Assembly: GCA_964485095.1 (NCBI GenBank)
Contig: CAZAIB010000013.1
Span: 1-64,000, forward strand
Origin: CAYNWT01 sp964485095
GTDB lineage: Bacteria > Planctomycetota > Planctomycetia > Planctomycetales > Planctomycetaceae
Direction: 5' to 3'
Length of the DNA: 64,000 nucleotides
Below, piece by piece: positions 1-7,406 of the stretch. A program made the translations under genes and the position numbers. Under the pieces are notes generated by a model. The model was not told the origin of the DNA. It saw only the letters and a list, made by a program, of their open reading frames with translations, and did not search any database. Positions within the stretch are counted from its first letter, which is position 1. Each line of letters starts with the position of its first letter.

Positions 1-207
1 GTGTTCCCATCCTTCAACAGACGACGCCACAGAACCCAAAACACGCTGGACCAGATCCTGAGCGTCCGCATCCTGCAGCCCGCGCCGCCGAGCCATCCGG
101 TAAATGACTGGGCGGTAAATGGCGACGAATTCTTCCCACGCATCACGATCTGCGGGATCTTTGATCCGCAGCAGCAGGCTGACTGATGTTCGTGGAATGC
201 CGCTCAA
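1..207 (-). CDS. ECF-type RNA polymerase sigma factor, N-terminal part (cut by window edge)
   Basis: Reading leftwards from a TTG at 207, the first 69 codons encode the start of a sigma-70 region 2 protein of the planctomycete ECF type: a TSVSLLLRIKDPADRDAWEE segment, then an IYRPVIYRMARRRGLQ helix and DAQDLVQRVL, the usual core-binding and -10-recognition start. The TTG start is preferred because AGGAGA lies 6 bases upstream (214-219) and the next residues match the family N-terminus. The C-terminal DNA-binding region 4 lies outside the window. It would direct RNA polymerase to a dedicated set of promoters. Its partner, often a membrane kinase or anti-sigma protein in this phylum, is not visible. 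Confidence 0.85.
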   Translation of the reverse strand, partial: MSGIPRTSVSLLLRIKDPADRDAWEEFVAIYRPVIYRMARRRGLQDADAQDLVQRVLGSVASSVEGWEH

Positions 208-630
208 AAACTGTCTCCTGTTTGTTACACGCAGCGTGAAACCCCATTTGACACCATTTGTCTCTGGAAATGCAGATTCGATTTCATCGCGCCCCCGGAA
301 TTCGAAAACCAGCGATCTGATTCTCCGCCTCCGACTTTACGTCGGGGGTTTAGCGGCTTCTGCACTACGGCGCACTGCTGATAAGTTCCGTAGTTCAAAA
401 GCCGTGGACCCACCGATGTAAAATCGGTGGCGAAGCGTTGCGTCGGTGGCGAAGGGAAAGTCAGTGGCATTCGGCGCCCCGCCAATCGCTCAGCCTTGTT
501 GATGTTCCCGAAAAGAAAATCTGCAAGTTCCGCCGAACCTTCGATCGGCGCATGTCTCCTAATCCGTACGTTCGGCCACTCGCGTATTGGATGTGAGTGG
601 TCGTGAACGGGTCACGAAAGGAGACCACCA
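208..630. other. 423-base gene-free stretch with hairpins
   Basis: This lies between the divergently oriented sigma factor and the small gene at 631. I see no convincing coding frame. It must carry both divergent promoters, but no clear -35/-10 pair stands out. Positions 331-454 hold several short palindromes, listed separately. Confidence 0.6.
331..454. repeat. Structured intergenic element: three hairpins and a direct repeat
   Basis: Seen in sequence: a 5-bp stem at 331-335/341-345, a 17-base imperfect inverted repeat at 354-370/388-404 (two mismatches), and a perfect 8-bp stem at 410-417/423-430 with a 5-base loop. The 12-base unit TCGGTGGCGAAG is then present twice, at 424-435 and 443-454. 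This pattern resembles interspersed palindromic units, but no second copy was found in this window. It could also be a structured leader or antisense RNA region of the sigma factor gene. Confidence 0.5.
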
Positions 631-1056
631 ATGATGCTGCTATACGGATTGGTGCGCTGCATCGCGTCGGCGCTCCGATACAAAGCCAAGCGCGCACACG
701 ATCGCGCGAAGGCGTTGTATGAAACTTTGCAGACGGCATTCACTTCTGTTGAAACTGAATGCAAGGCCGAGGAAGTTGCGCTCGGCCGACCGGTTGACTA
801 CACAAGTCAGCTACGCCTCATGAAGGCGTTCGAAAAGTCCGAGGACTCGCGACAGCGATGGGTCCGCTCTGCCGAACGACTCGCCAAGCGCGAGAAGCTG
901 GCCGAACGGGTCAACGGATTTCAGAACGCACGGTTGCCGTACACGTTTGGTCTGATTGACATGACCGTCGTGCTGCGAGCGTTCGAATACTTCGGGCTAA
1001 CTCCGGAGCTGACACTGGGGTCTATCATCGAGACCGTCAAAGTCTGGTTCACCTAA
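631..1056 (+). CDS. Hypothetical protein, 141 aa, coiled-coil-rich
   Basis: I do not recognise a family. The first about 12 residues are mildly hydrophobic (MMLLYGLVRCIASAL), followed by a long charged helical stretch rich in Lys, Arg and Glu (residues about 17-95). The last 40 residues are more hydrophobic and may form a short membrane or packing segment. The start is supported by AAAGGAG 9 bases upstream. The gene stands alone and ends just before a strong hairpin terminator. It is probably a genuine small protein, because codon use and ribosome binding site look normal. No function is proposed. Confidence 0.6.
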   Translation: MMLLYGLVRCIASALRYKAKRAHDRAKALYETLQTAFTSVETECKAEEVALGRPVDYTSQLRLMKAFEKSEDSRQRWVRSAERLAKREKLAERVNGFQNARLPYTFGLIDMTVVLRAFEYFGLTPELTLGSIIETVKVWFT

Positions 1057-1120
1057 GCACTGCTGGGTAAGTTCACCTAACGCCAGCATCGCTGAACCAA
1101 TCGAACGCGGTTAAAAAACA

Positions 1121-1159
1121 ATGCGAGCCACTTTTCGGAGTGGCTCGCATTTCTTGTTT
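1121..1159. terminator. Bidirectional intrinsic terminator
   Basis: A perfect 12-bp stem (1121-1132 with 1139-1150) closes a 6-base loop. It is followed by TTCTTGTTT on the + strand and flanked by a run of six A (1113-1118) on the other side, which reads as U on the minus strand. It sits between the + gene ending at 1056 and the minus gene ending at 1279, so it can serve both. Confidence 0.85.
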
Positions 1160-1256
1160 CAAGCGGACTCTCTGTACCTTTCCGGAACCGCGGGACTCGT
1201 GGCCTCGTCCACTACGAAAGACAGTCGCCGGAGTCTCCGAGTCCGTGCTTTCATAA

Positions 1257-1275
1257 CCGAACACGGAGTGTTCGG
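1257..1275 (-). terminator. Hairpin just after the DUF1232 gene
   Basis: A perfect 8-bp stem (1257-1264 with 1268-1275) and 3-base loop begin 3 bases beyond the stop of the minus-strand gene at 1279. There is no good U-run, so it may be a pause or mRNA-stabilising hairpin rather than a full terminator. Confidence 0.4.
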
Positions 1276-1278
1276 CGA

Positions 1279-1545
1279 CTATGCCTGACCGGAATTGCGC
1301 CGTAGGAACGGCAGTTCGATTCCGAAGTATGACAAGCAACCCAGCAACAGTGCTGTCGCGGTCGCTTCGTCCAGGTTCCCGACGAATGGAACCACGTCTG
1401 GTATCAACTCCACCATGCCCGCGGTGGGGTTCACCAGATAGATCACCAGAAACAAAGTCATCACCCCGACCAGTAACGACTTCAGAGGACTGCGATTTGA
1501 CTTGGCTGGCAGGTTCGGATCAGAGTTGCTCAATTGGCTCTCCAC
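1279..1545 (-). CDS. Small DUF1232/YkvA-like membrane protein
   Basis: An 88-residue protein with a hydrophobic segment at about 24-42 followed by LVNPTAGMVELIPDVVPFVG and NLDEA. This matches the pattern of the DUF1232 family (a YLxxPxDLIPDxIPxxGxLDD-like core), whose molecular role is unknown and which is usually membrane-associated. A second hydrophobic stretch follows. The start is a GTG at 1545. Directly upstream, in the same frame after a TGA, the codons read YCPHCQPN, which looks like half a zinc ribbon but has no usable start codon. The ancestral protein may therefore have been longer. Confidence 0.6.
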   Translation of the reverse strand: MESQLSNSDPNLPAKSNRSPLKSLLVGVMTLFLVIYLVNPTAGMVELIPDVVPFVGNLDEATATALLLGCLSYFGIELPFLRRNSGQA

Positions 1546-1712
1546 GTTCGGTTGGCAGTGGGGACAGTACGCTTTTGAGAATCAGCCGAGCCAAACTGCC
1601 GCGTTCGTCACAGCAGAGAGCTCGTTAGAACTCCCGGATAGCACCGCTTCGGTCCACTTACCCACGCAGTCATCGTGGGCTGGCCACGATGACATCCAAC
1701 CAACTAACTGGC

Positions 1713-2621
1713 TTACGCCTGGATCCGGCAGGAACCCATTCCCATCTGCAGCTTCTTCAAACCCTGAGCAGTAATTTCCGTCTCAGTGATGCAAAGGCGT
1801 TCCAGAGTCTTCATACCCTTAAGCTTAGTGACAGCTTTATCGGTAATCTCGCAGTTACGCAGACTTAGATTTTCAAGACGAGGCAGTTCGGCCAGCAACG
1901 GGAGCCCGGCGTCAGTGACTTCGGTCTCGTTCAGCTCCAACCACTCCAGCATCTTCATCCGACCAAGATGCTTCAGCCCCTTGTCAGTAACCTTGGTTCC
2001 GCGAAGCCACAAACGATCCAGCTTCGTCAGCCCCTTCACATGAGCCAGGCCCGCGTCCGTGACAGCGGTGTCTCGAAGTAACAAAGCGTTGAGGTTCTTC
2101 AACCCCTTAAGATGAACCAGTCCTTCGTCGGTGACCTGCGTTCCGCTTAGACCCAATGCTTCCAGATATTTGATGTCTGAAAGATGAGCCAACCCGGCGT
2201 CGTCAACGGCCGTGTTTGCCAGGTACAACTGTTCCAGGTCTTTGAGCTTCTTCAGTGGCTTCAAACCGGCGCCGGTGACCTTGGTCTTCGATAGAACCAA
2301 TGCCTCAATCTTCTGGCAGTTGGCAACGTGAGCAACACCGGTGTCAGAAACGACTGTTCCCGACAGAGTCAACTTCTTGACGTTCTTCAGGTTGCCGATG
2401 TCGACCATGCCCAGGTCGGTCAACTTGGTTCCAGCCAGGTTGACATCCTTGAGCTTCTTAAGCCAATTCAACAACGCCATCGTGGCGTCATTAAACTTGG
2501 GGCCAGAGAAGCTAATCTTGACCACATCGCCAGCGGAGTTAAGACCAAACGTGGCCCCCTGCTCCTTCAGAGCTCGCCGAGCTTCGTCTTCTGTTGTGAT
2601 CGGTACTGGTTCGCCACTCAT
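1713..2621 (-). CDS. Leucine-rich repeat protein, 302 aa
   Basis: After a 40-residue N-terminal part (MSGEPVPITTEDEARRALKE), nearly the whole protein is built from about ten repeats of 23-24 residues of the form L-x-x-L-x-L-x-x-T-x-V-T-D-x-G-L-x-x-L, the cysteine-free RNase-inhibitor/AMN1-like repeat common in planctomycetes. No signal peptide is visible, so it is probably cytoplasmic. Such solenoids bind protein partners, but the partner cannot be inferred here. An AGGG lies directly before the ATG. It stands between unrelated minus-strand genes with gaps above 100 bases, so it is likely a single transcription unit. Confidence 0.85.
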   Translation of the reverse strand: MSGEPVPITTEDEARRALKEQGATFGLNSAGDVVKISFSGPKFNDATMALLNWLKKLKDVNLAGTKLTDLGMVDIGNLKNVKKLTLSGTVVSDTGVAHVANCQKIEALVLSKTKVTGAGLKPLKKLKDLEQLYLANTAVDDAGLAHLSDIKYLEALGLSGTQVTDEGLVHLKGLKNLNALLLRDTAVTDAGLAHVKGLTKLDRLWLRGTKVTDKGLKHLGRMKMLEWLELNETEVTDAGLPLLAELPRLENLSLRNCEITDKAVTKLKGMKTLERLCITETEITAQGLKKLQMGMGSCRIQA

Positions 2622-2747
2622 TCCCTACGTCCACAATCTGAACTAAATATCAGGTCAAACCCCCGATTTTAGTGAACGCAGCCGCTTTCCTCAATATCTA
2701 CCGCTCGACCACCTGGCAACTTACGCAACTGGCCGCACCCATTTGGA

Positions 2748-3725
2748 CTACCGACCACGAATAGCGTTGGAAAACGCCTCTGTCAGACCCGCCCGCCGCG
2801 CGAGTTCATCTATTCGGAACCTCTCCTGAACCGAGTCGAAGTCACTGTCAGCGTCACCAATCAGGCCTTTTGAGAACGCCAGCCGATCTGAATAGCCAGG
2901 AATCACCAACCGCGGATCCAGCGGATTGATGGGCTTCGGCGTCAGCCGACTGGTGTGATCGGCAATGTTGTTGGTGCAGTTGTTAAGAAACGAGTTATAG
3001 AACTCCGGCCGCGCCCGAATGGCCTCAACACGACCTGCAATGTCCCGAAACAGACTCTGAACCTCCGCAGCCGTCGCATTCACCGGGTACAGAAAAACAC
3101 GATCGTCCGGACGATGAACGGTTCGAACGCCAATCACATCGCGTTCGTCGGCCAGAACGTAGATGAGTTCGTACTGCCGATAGAAACCTTTGATCGGTGA
3201 GAACGCCTCGCCCTTCTCTCTGCGAATCTCCACCGACAAACAGAAGTACTCGGGTCCATCAGGCCGGTCAATCTGGAAACTAAGAAACGTGTGAGCCAAC
3301 CCTTCCAGCGGAGTGAACCGCTGCACGCCGAACCACACTTTCGACAATCGACTTAGCTCAAACGTGAGCTCACTGTGCTGAGTGTCGTATTCCAGTTCGC
3401 TGCTGTATCGACAATACCGAAAGTTCTGAACCGTGACGTCGTCTCCCGAAATCTGAACCGCCGGCAGCCGACTGTGATCGTCGTCCCAATCGCGATCGTG
3501 CGACGGTCGCTGGAACACAGTCAGCACATAGACCACAACAACAGAAGCCGCCGCCATCGTCAGCCACTTGCGCTTGTTCGCGCATCGCCGCCACAACAAC
3601 ACAACCCCCGCGCAGTACGCGATCGCCAACAACACGTTCAATGGCCCGGGCAAATACCGCAGGTAATAGACCGCTCCCACAGACCACAGCAGAAGCAGCG
3701 AGACGTTGAACCAAACAACCACCAT
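2748..3725 (-). CDS. DUF4105 (Lnb-type periplasmic) membrane protein
   Basis: A 325-residue protein with three hydrophobic helices in the first 70 residues, then a soluble domain. The soluble part contains FLSFQIDRP, a long beta-rich region and the motif YNSFLNNCTNNI (about residue 245). The Asn-Cys-Thr motif is typical of DUF4105, a family with a presumed cysteine-containing active site distantly related to NlpC-like folds. Its substrate is unknown. The ATG at 3725 has GGAG a few bases upstream. The domain is expected on the outer side of the cytoplasmic membrane. It is not obviously linked to its neighbours. Confidence 0.75.
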   Translation of the reverse strand: MVVVWFNVSLLLLWSVGAVYYLRYLPGPLNVLLAIAYCAGVVLLWRRCANKRKWLTMAAASVVVVYVLTVFQRPSHDRDWDDDHSRLPAVQISGDDVTVQNFRYCRYSSELEYDTQHSELTFELSRLSKVWFGVQRFTPLEGLAHTFLSFQIDRPDGPEYFCLSVEIRREKGEAFSPIKGFYRQYELIYVLADERDVIGVRTVHRPDDRVFLYPVNATAAEVQSLFRDIAGRVEAIRARPEFYNSFLNNCTNNIADHTSRLTPKPINPLDPRLVIPGYSDRLAFSKGLIGDADSDFDSVQERFRIDELARRAGLTEAFSNAIRGR

Positions 3726-3904
3726 CGCTCCACGCGATGCGACTCGGCGAAGCCGTCCCGACTGACCGGAAGCGGCAACAGCAGCAGCCGCGGGTTCTGA
3801 TTGATCAATCGATTCGGTAATTGCTTCGTTCCATGATTCGCACGCTGCGCTGATTCGATTCGCGTAGCCAACAACGGAACGAGTATCGGATTAATTCCGA
3901 CAGT

Positions 3905-4885
3905 TCAACCCGTAACCCGCTGGGTCAAATCCCATTTGTTTCCGTACAGATCGCGAAACACCACAACGCGTCCGTACGGTTCGTCCCGCGGTTCCTCAAC
4001 GAACTCAACACCTCGCGAACGCATGGCTTCGTAGTCGGCATCAAAATCAGACGTGTACAAAAACAGAAACACACGTCCGCCGGATTGGTTCCCCACCGCA
4101 GCAACCTGCGTCTCACCATCGGCTTGAGCCAACAACATCGCGGGACCAGCGACACCGGGCCGAACACGCACCCAACGCTTCCCGTTGCCCAACGCCGTGT
4201 CCTCGATTAACGAGAACCCCAACGCGCCGGTGTAGAACTCGATCGCTTCATCGTAGTCACGAACCAGCACGCTAATCTCGCCCACCTGCCGCATGGGCTT
4301 CGACGCGTTCTCATCCCGATCAATCCACTTTTGCACATCGCCGCGTTCGAACACCGCCAATCGATTTAGCAACTCAGCCGGATTGGTATCGGCAAGAATC
4401 AAGTCGCGGTGCTGCTGCTGGAGGAAACGCTCACGAACCGCCAAATCAAACTGCTGCAACAGGAAATCAAAATATCCAGCCACGTTCAGGATTCCGATTG
4501 GCTTCTCCTCGTAACCCAACTGGCACCACGTCGCGACCTCGCACAGTTCGTCAAACGTTCCGAACCCGCCGGGCAACCCAATGAACGCATCAGACAGATC
4601 CACCATCATCGCCTTGCGTTCGTGCATCGAATCAACGACCCGCATCTCGCTGGCGCCTTCATGAGCCAGCTCCTTATCAGCCAGTCCGCGCGGGATCACT
4701 CCGATCACGTGCCCACCAGCTTCCAGCACACCATCCGCAACGGCACCCATGATGCCAACGTTGCCGCCACCGTAGACCAGCGTAATTTCGCGTTCAGCCA
4801 GACACGCCCCCAACTCCCGCGCGGCAGCTGCGTACTCGGGCTTCGCACCGGGACTTGAGCCGCAGTAAACAGCGACAGCCTTCAT
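3905..4885 (-). CDS. LOG-family (TIGR00730) nucleotide hydrolase fused to a VOC domain
   Basis: Residues 1-190 are a Rossmann-fold LOG protein. The two signatures of the family are intact: MHERK (87-91) and PGGFGTFDE (105-113), which bind the ribose phosphate of AMP-type substrates. Known members split cytokinin riboside 5'-monophosphate or related nucleotides into base and ribose 5-phosphate. Residues about 199-326 form a separate vicinal-oxygen-chelate (glyoxalase/bleomycin-resistance) domain with LVRDYDEAIEFYTGALGFSL and RDLYGNKWDL. The usual LOG protein is about 190 residues, so this is a fusion. The start codon overlaps the stop of the upstream gene (ATGA), so the two are translationally coupled. 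Confidence 0.88.
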   Translation of the reverse strand: MKAVAVYCGSSPGAKPEYAAAARELGACLAEREITLVYGGGNVGIMGAVADGVLEAGGHVIGVIPRGLADKELAHEGASEMRVVDSMHERKAMMVDLSDAFIGLPGGFGTFDELCEVATWCQLGYEEKPIGILNVAGYFDFLLQQFDLAVRERFLQQQHRDLILADTNPAELLNRLAVFERGDVQKWIDRDENASKPMRQVGEISVLVRDYDEAIEFYTGALGFSLIEDTALGNGKRWVRVRPGVAGPAMLLAQADGETQVAAVGNQSGGRVFLFLYTSDFDADYEAMRSRGVEFVEEPRDEPYGRVVVFRDLYGNKWDLTQRVTG

Positions 4886-5289
4886 GCGTTAGATTCCTTC
4901 TGACGAACCTCAATCCGGTCCACAAACTTGACGTTCGCGCAAGTATCCAGCACAGCCGTCTTGCACTCGGCCGCATTCGGAATGAGGAACCGAAACGGAC
5001 CGCCCTGCTCTTTCGTGAGTGGTCCATCTGTTCCAGCGAACCAAACCAGACCGACCTCGACCGCCGCGTCCAGTGGCAACGTCGCCGAAAACCCATCCGT
5101 CGACGAACTCAACACCAACTCCGCGCCTTCATCAATCTCAACATCGCCCAGCAAGTCCGCCAACCGAACCGCGCGACCGGTTCGCTTTGAATCCAACTTA
5201 GCGATCTCAATCACATCAGTCCGCGCTGCCAGGTCAGCCTGGCTCAATGCGCGTGTCTGCGATGTCGCGACGGTTAGTTGGTTGTTCAT
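4882..5289 (-). CDS. Stand-alone molybdopterin-oxidoreductase-like domain, 135 aa
   Basis: The sequence AVRLADLLGDVEIDEGAELV, then STDGFSATLPLDAA, DGPLTKEQGGPFRFLIPN and CKTAV follows the core of the sulfite-oxidase-type molybdopterin-binding domain (residues about 45-125). The protein is far shorter than a full enzyme and the N-terminal region that carries the Mo-ligating Cys is absent. It is therefore more likely a binding or partner domain than a complete oxidoreductase. ATG at 5289 is preferred over the TTG one codon earlier. The gene overlaps the LOG-VOC gene by 4 bases and follows the membrane protein gene after 9 bases, so all three are probably co-transcribed. Confidence 0.55.
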   Translation of the reverse strand: MNNQLTVATSQTRALSQADLAARTDVIEIAKLDSKRTGRAVRLADLLGDVEIDEGAELVLSSSTDGFSATLPLDAAVEVGLVWFAGTDGPLTKEQGGPFRFLIPNAAECKTAVLDTCANVKFVDRIEVRQKESNA

Positions 5290-5298
5290 CAATACTCG

Positions 5299-6405
5299 TC
5301 AATCATTTTTTAAATCAGAAAGGTCAATAGCCGGCAGCTTCTGTGCCACCAGACCACCTGCAGCGTTCCATTCCAGTTCGGACGCGAATAGCCGCTTGCT
5401 TAACGTGAGATAATTGAATTCTCCAGGCAGCTTTAACCGCAGCCGGTCTTCATCAATCGCATGGCCCACAAACGCAAACCACTCATAGACGCTATGCCCT
5501 GCCGCTGACTGCAGATCCACTCCGTCACTACTCAGCCACCCCTCAAGTACGGCCACAGGTGCGTCCGGGCTCCTGGCAAATCGTCTCACATTTCGGATAC
5601 CAACCAAATGGCCCCAACAGTCCTTCCCATGCACCAGAACAATTAGCAGCGCACCCACAATGGCAGCCAACCCGATTCCAGAGCCATCATAGACCCACGC
5701 GACAACCAGCGTCAGCCACGTCAGGTTAATCAGAATGTCCCGCCAGTGACCGCGCTTCACAAGCGCCCACGTCTCTGGCAACACATCACGACTCAGGATA
5801 GTGCCGGCTACGCCAATCGCCCCCGTTGGCACCGCGCGAGGTGACTCAGCGGCTGGTTGAGTGACACGGGAATCAACCAGAACCGCAGGTCGCGAACGTT
5901 CCCGAATTTCAGCCACAACATTTAGCGCACCTTGGAAATCATCAAACAACTCAGCAGGCAATAGGCGATACGTCTCCAATATGATCCCGATGTGACGTTT
6001 CCGGGAATGGTCCCATCTGACGGCCTCCGCCGGAATCCGCTCTTTGACGCCGTGCGACTCTAACTCAAGGAAGTCCGAGTTCACGCGGCCACGCACATGC
6101 CCCAGCAGCCGTGGGCTCCTGCGAATCAGCATCCCAGTCCACGTAAGATAGCGATAGGCGCGAAACAGGAACCAAACCCCAAAGACAGCGGAGATCGCAA
6201 CCGAGGACCAACCGCCGAGCAACCGAGCAGAAAAGAACACGCGCCCAAGCAACAACGCGCCCGCGGGCAGCATTATTAGAATTCCCTTCCACCAGGTCTC
6301 AGAACACACCCGCGCCACATCGCGCTCACCCACAACGCCTTCAAACGAGTATTCAACAGAACCCAATTCAGCATCAGGAATCGTCTCGTAAGGGTTTGAT
6401 GACAT
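5299..6405 (-). CDS. Membrane protein with an internally duplicated domain
   Basis: A 368-residue protein starting MSSNPYETIPDAE, the NPY-type leader frequent in planctomycete membrane proteins. This is why the ATG at 6405 is preferred to one 42 bases upstream. Two similar halves each have a short segment (EGVVGERDVARV and AGTILSRDVLPET), a pair of hydrophobic helices, and a beta-rich part ending near a 'rLLPAELF' or 'LTLSKRLF' stretch. The arrangement recalls YcxB-like proteins, but the similarity is weak. Function is unknown. It is first in a likely three-gene unit with the molybdopterin-domain and LOG-VOC genes. Confidence 0.6.
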   Translation of the reverse strand: MSSNPYETIPDAELGSVEYSFEGVVGERDVARVCSETWWKGILIMLPAGALLLGRVFFSARLLGGWSSVAISAVFGVWFLFRAYRYLTWTGMLIRRSPRLLGHVRGRVNSDFLELESHGVKERIPAEAVRWDHSRKRHIGIILETYRLLPAELFDDFQGALNVVAEIRERSRPAVLVDSRVTQPAAESPRAVPTGAIGVAGTILSRDVLPETWALVKRGHWRDILINLTWLTLVVAWVYDGSGIGLAAIVGALLIVLVHGKDCWGHLVGIRNVRRFARSPDAPVAVLEGWLSSDGVDLQSAAGHSVYEWFAFVGHAIDEDRLRLKLPGEFNYLTLSKRLFASELEWNAAGGLVAQKLPAIDLSDLKND

Positions 6406-6758
6406 GGCCAGAGTTTTGAGTTCAGGACTATGGTCCGGTTGGAACAACGTCGATCACAAGCCGGGCCGCCGCGTTCGCCACCACGTCTTTTTACCGTGCA
6501 CACTTCGTAACAACCAGTAGCAACACCAGACCTGACTGTACAATGTGTTGCTTAGACTGACACAAAGCGACAAACTTGGGCGAGTCCTTTGTGAGCCGAA
6601 GGCCGTAAGGCCTCGGGTTCGATCGCGAGAACAGAACACAAAACCAACACCCGGCGTCAATAAAACCCGCCGCAACGGGTCTTCCTAAATCGACAAACAA
6701 CCTGACAGCCAGACCGACCTCGATCAACCAACAACAGTGACAACCCCACGGGTGCTCA
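6406..6758. other. 353-base gene-free stretch
   Basis: This is the region between divergent genes. Apart from one hairpin repeat at 6592-6620, nothing coding is supported. Long open frames here are overlapping shadows without ribosome binding sites. Divergent promoters are expected but not recognisable. Confidence 0.5.
6592..6620. repeat. REP-like hairpin
   Basis: GCCGAAGGCC (6595-6604), loop GTAA (6605-6608) and GGCCTCGG (6609-6616) form a stem with one bulged base, followed by GTTCGA. The composition resembles small palindromic units scattered in planctomycete genomes. The trailing GGTTCGATC looks like a tRNA T-loop by chance, but no acceptor or anticodon stem can be built around it. Confidence 0.45.
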
Positions 6759-7367
6759 ATGAGCCTAATCATCGTCTGCTGCTTTCTCCTTCCCCAGGAA
6801 AAGCAAACGCCCCAACAACAGTCCCCCGCCCGCAAGCGCATCGTCGCAAAGTACGACACCAACGGCGACGGACGACTGGATGCCAAAGAACGCGAAACAC
6901 TCCGCAAGTCGGGTGGTAAGAAGTCCCGAGGCAAAGGCAGACCAAAAGAACGCCAGGATCTCGGACCGGCACTTGAAAAACAGTTCGACAAAGACAAAGA
7001 CGGCAAACTAAGCGACGCCGAATACCGCGCCGCTGAAGGCGGACTGCGGGCGAAATGGGAACAGCTCATTGGAGAATTCGAAGCCTACAAAGACGGCCGA
7101 CTGGTCGTTGCGAACCTCAACAAGATGGAAGCGGCGGCGAAGAAAGACAAAATCAAAGACTTCCCCCCCGCGCTCTACGGCTGGATTTACTTTGTTCGTT
7201 CCGCAGACAAACGGGGCCGAAAAGACAAGCAAGAAGAAGAAATCCACCCATTGGCAAAATTCGACATCAACAAAGACGGCAAGCTGGATGCACAAGAATT
7301 GATGGACGCCAGAAAAGCACTCGCCAGCCGCCCGAAGAAACGCAAACAGTCTGATAAAGCCCAGTAG
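6759..7367 (+). CDS. EF-hand calcium-binding protein, 202 aa
   Basis: Three canonical EF-hand loops are visible: DTNGDGRLDAKE (about 34-45), DKDKDGKLSDAE (about 78-89) and DINKDGKLDAQE (about 170-181). Each has acidic residues at positions 1, 3, 5 and 12. The loops lie in a very Lys/Arg-rich background. The N-terminus (MSLIIVCCFLLP) is hydrophobic but short, so export is possible rather than certain. Such proteins bind Ca2+ and are plentiful in planctomycetes, though their partners are mostly unknown. The next gene (CotH-like) follows after 39 bases on the same strand and may be co-transcribed. Confidence 0.8.
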   Translation: MSLIIVCCFLLPQEKQTPQQQSPARKRIVAKYDTNGDGRLDAKERETLRKSGGKKSRGKGRPKERQDLGPALEKQFDKDKDGKLSDAEYRAAEGGLRAKWEQLIGEFEAYKDGRLVVANLNKMEAAAKKDKIKDFPPALYGWIYFVRSADKRGRKDKQEEEIHPLAKFDINKDGKLDAQELMDARKALASRPKKRKQSDKAQ

Positions 7368-7406
7368 CTTCTTCGCCCGCTCGCCAGCATCCATTGGGAA
7401 CCAAAG

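Noticed and set aside
6592..6625. Possible tRNA because of a GGTTCGATC T-loop-like string
   Set aside because: No acceptor, D or anticodon stem can be formed around it; the hairpin is better explained as a REP-like unit.
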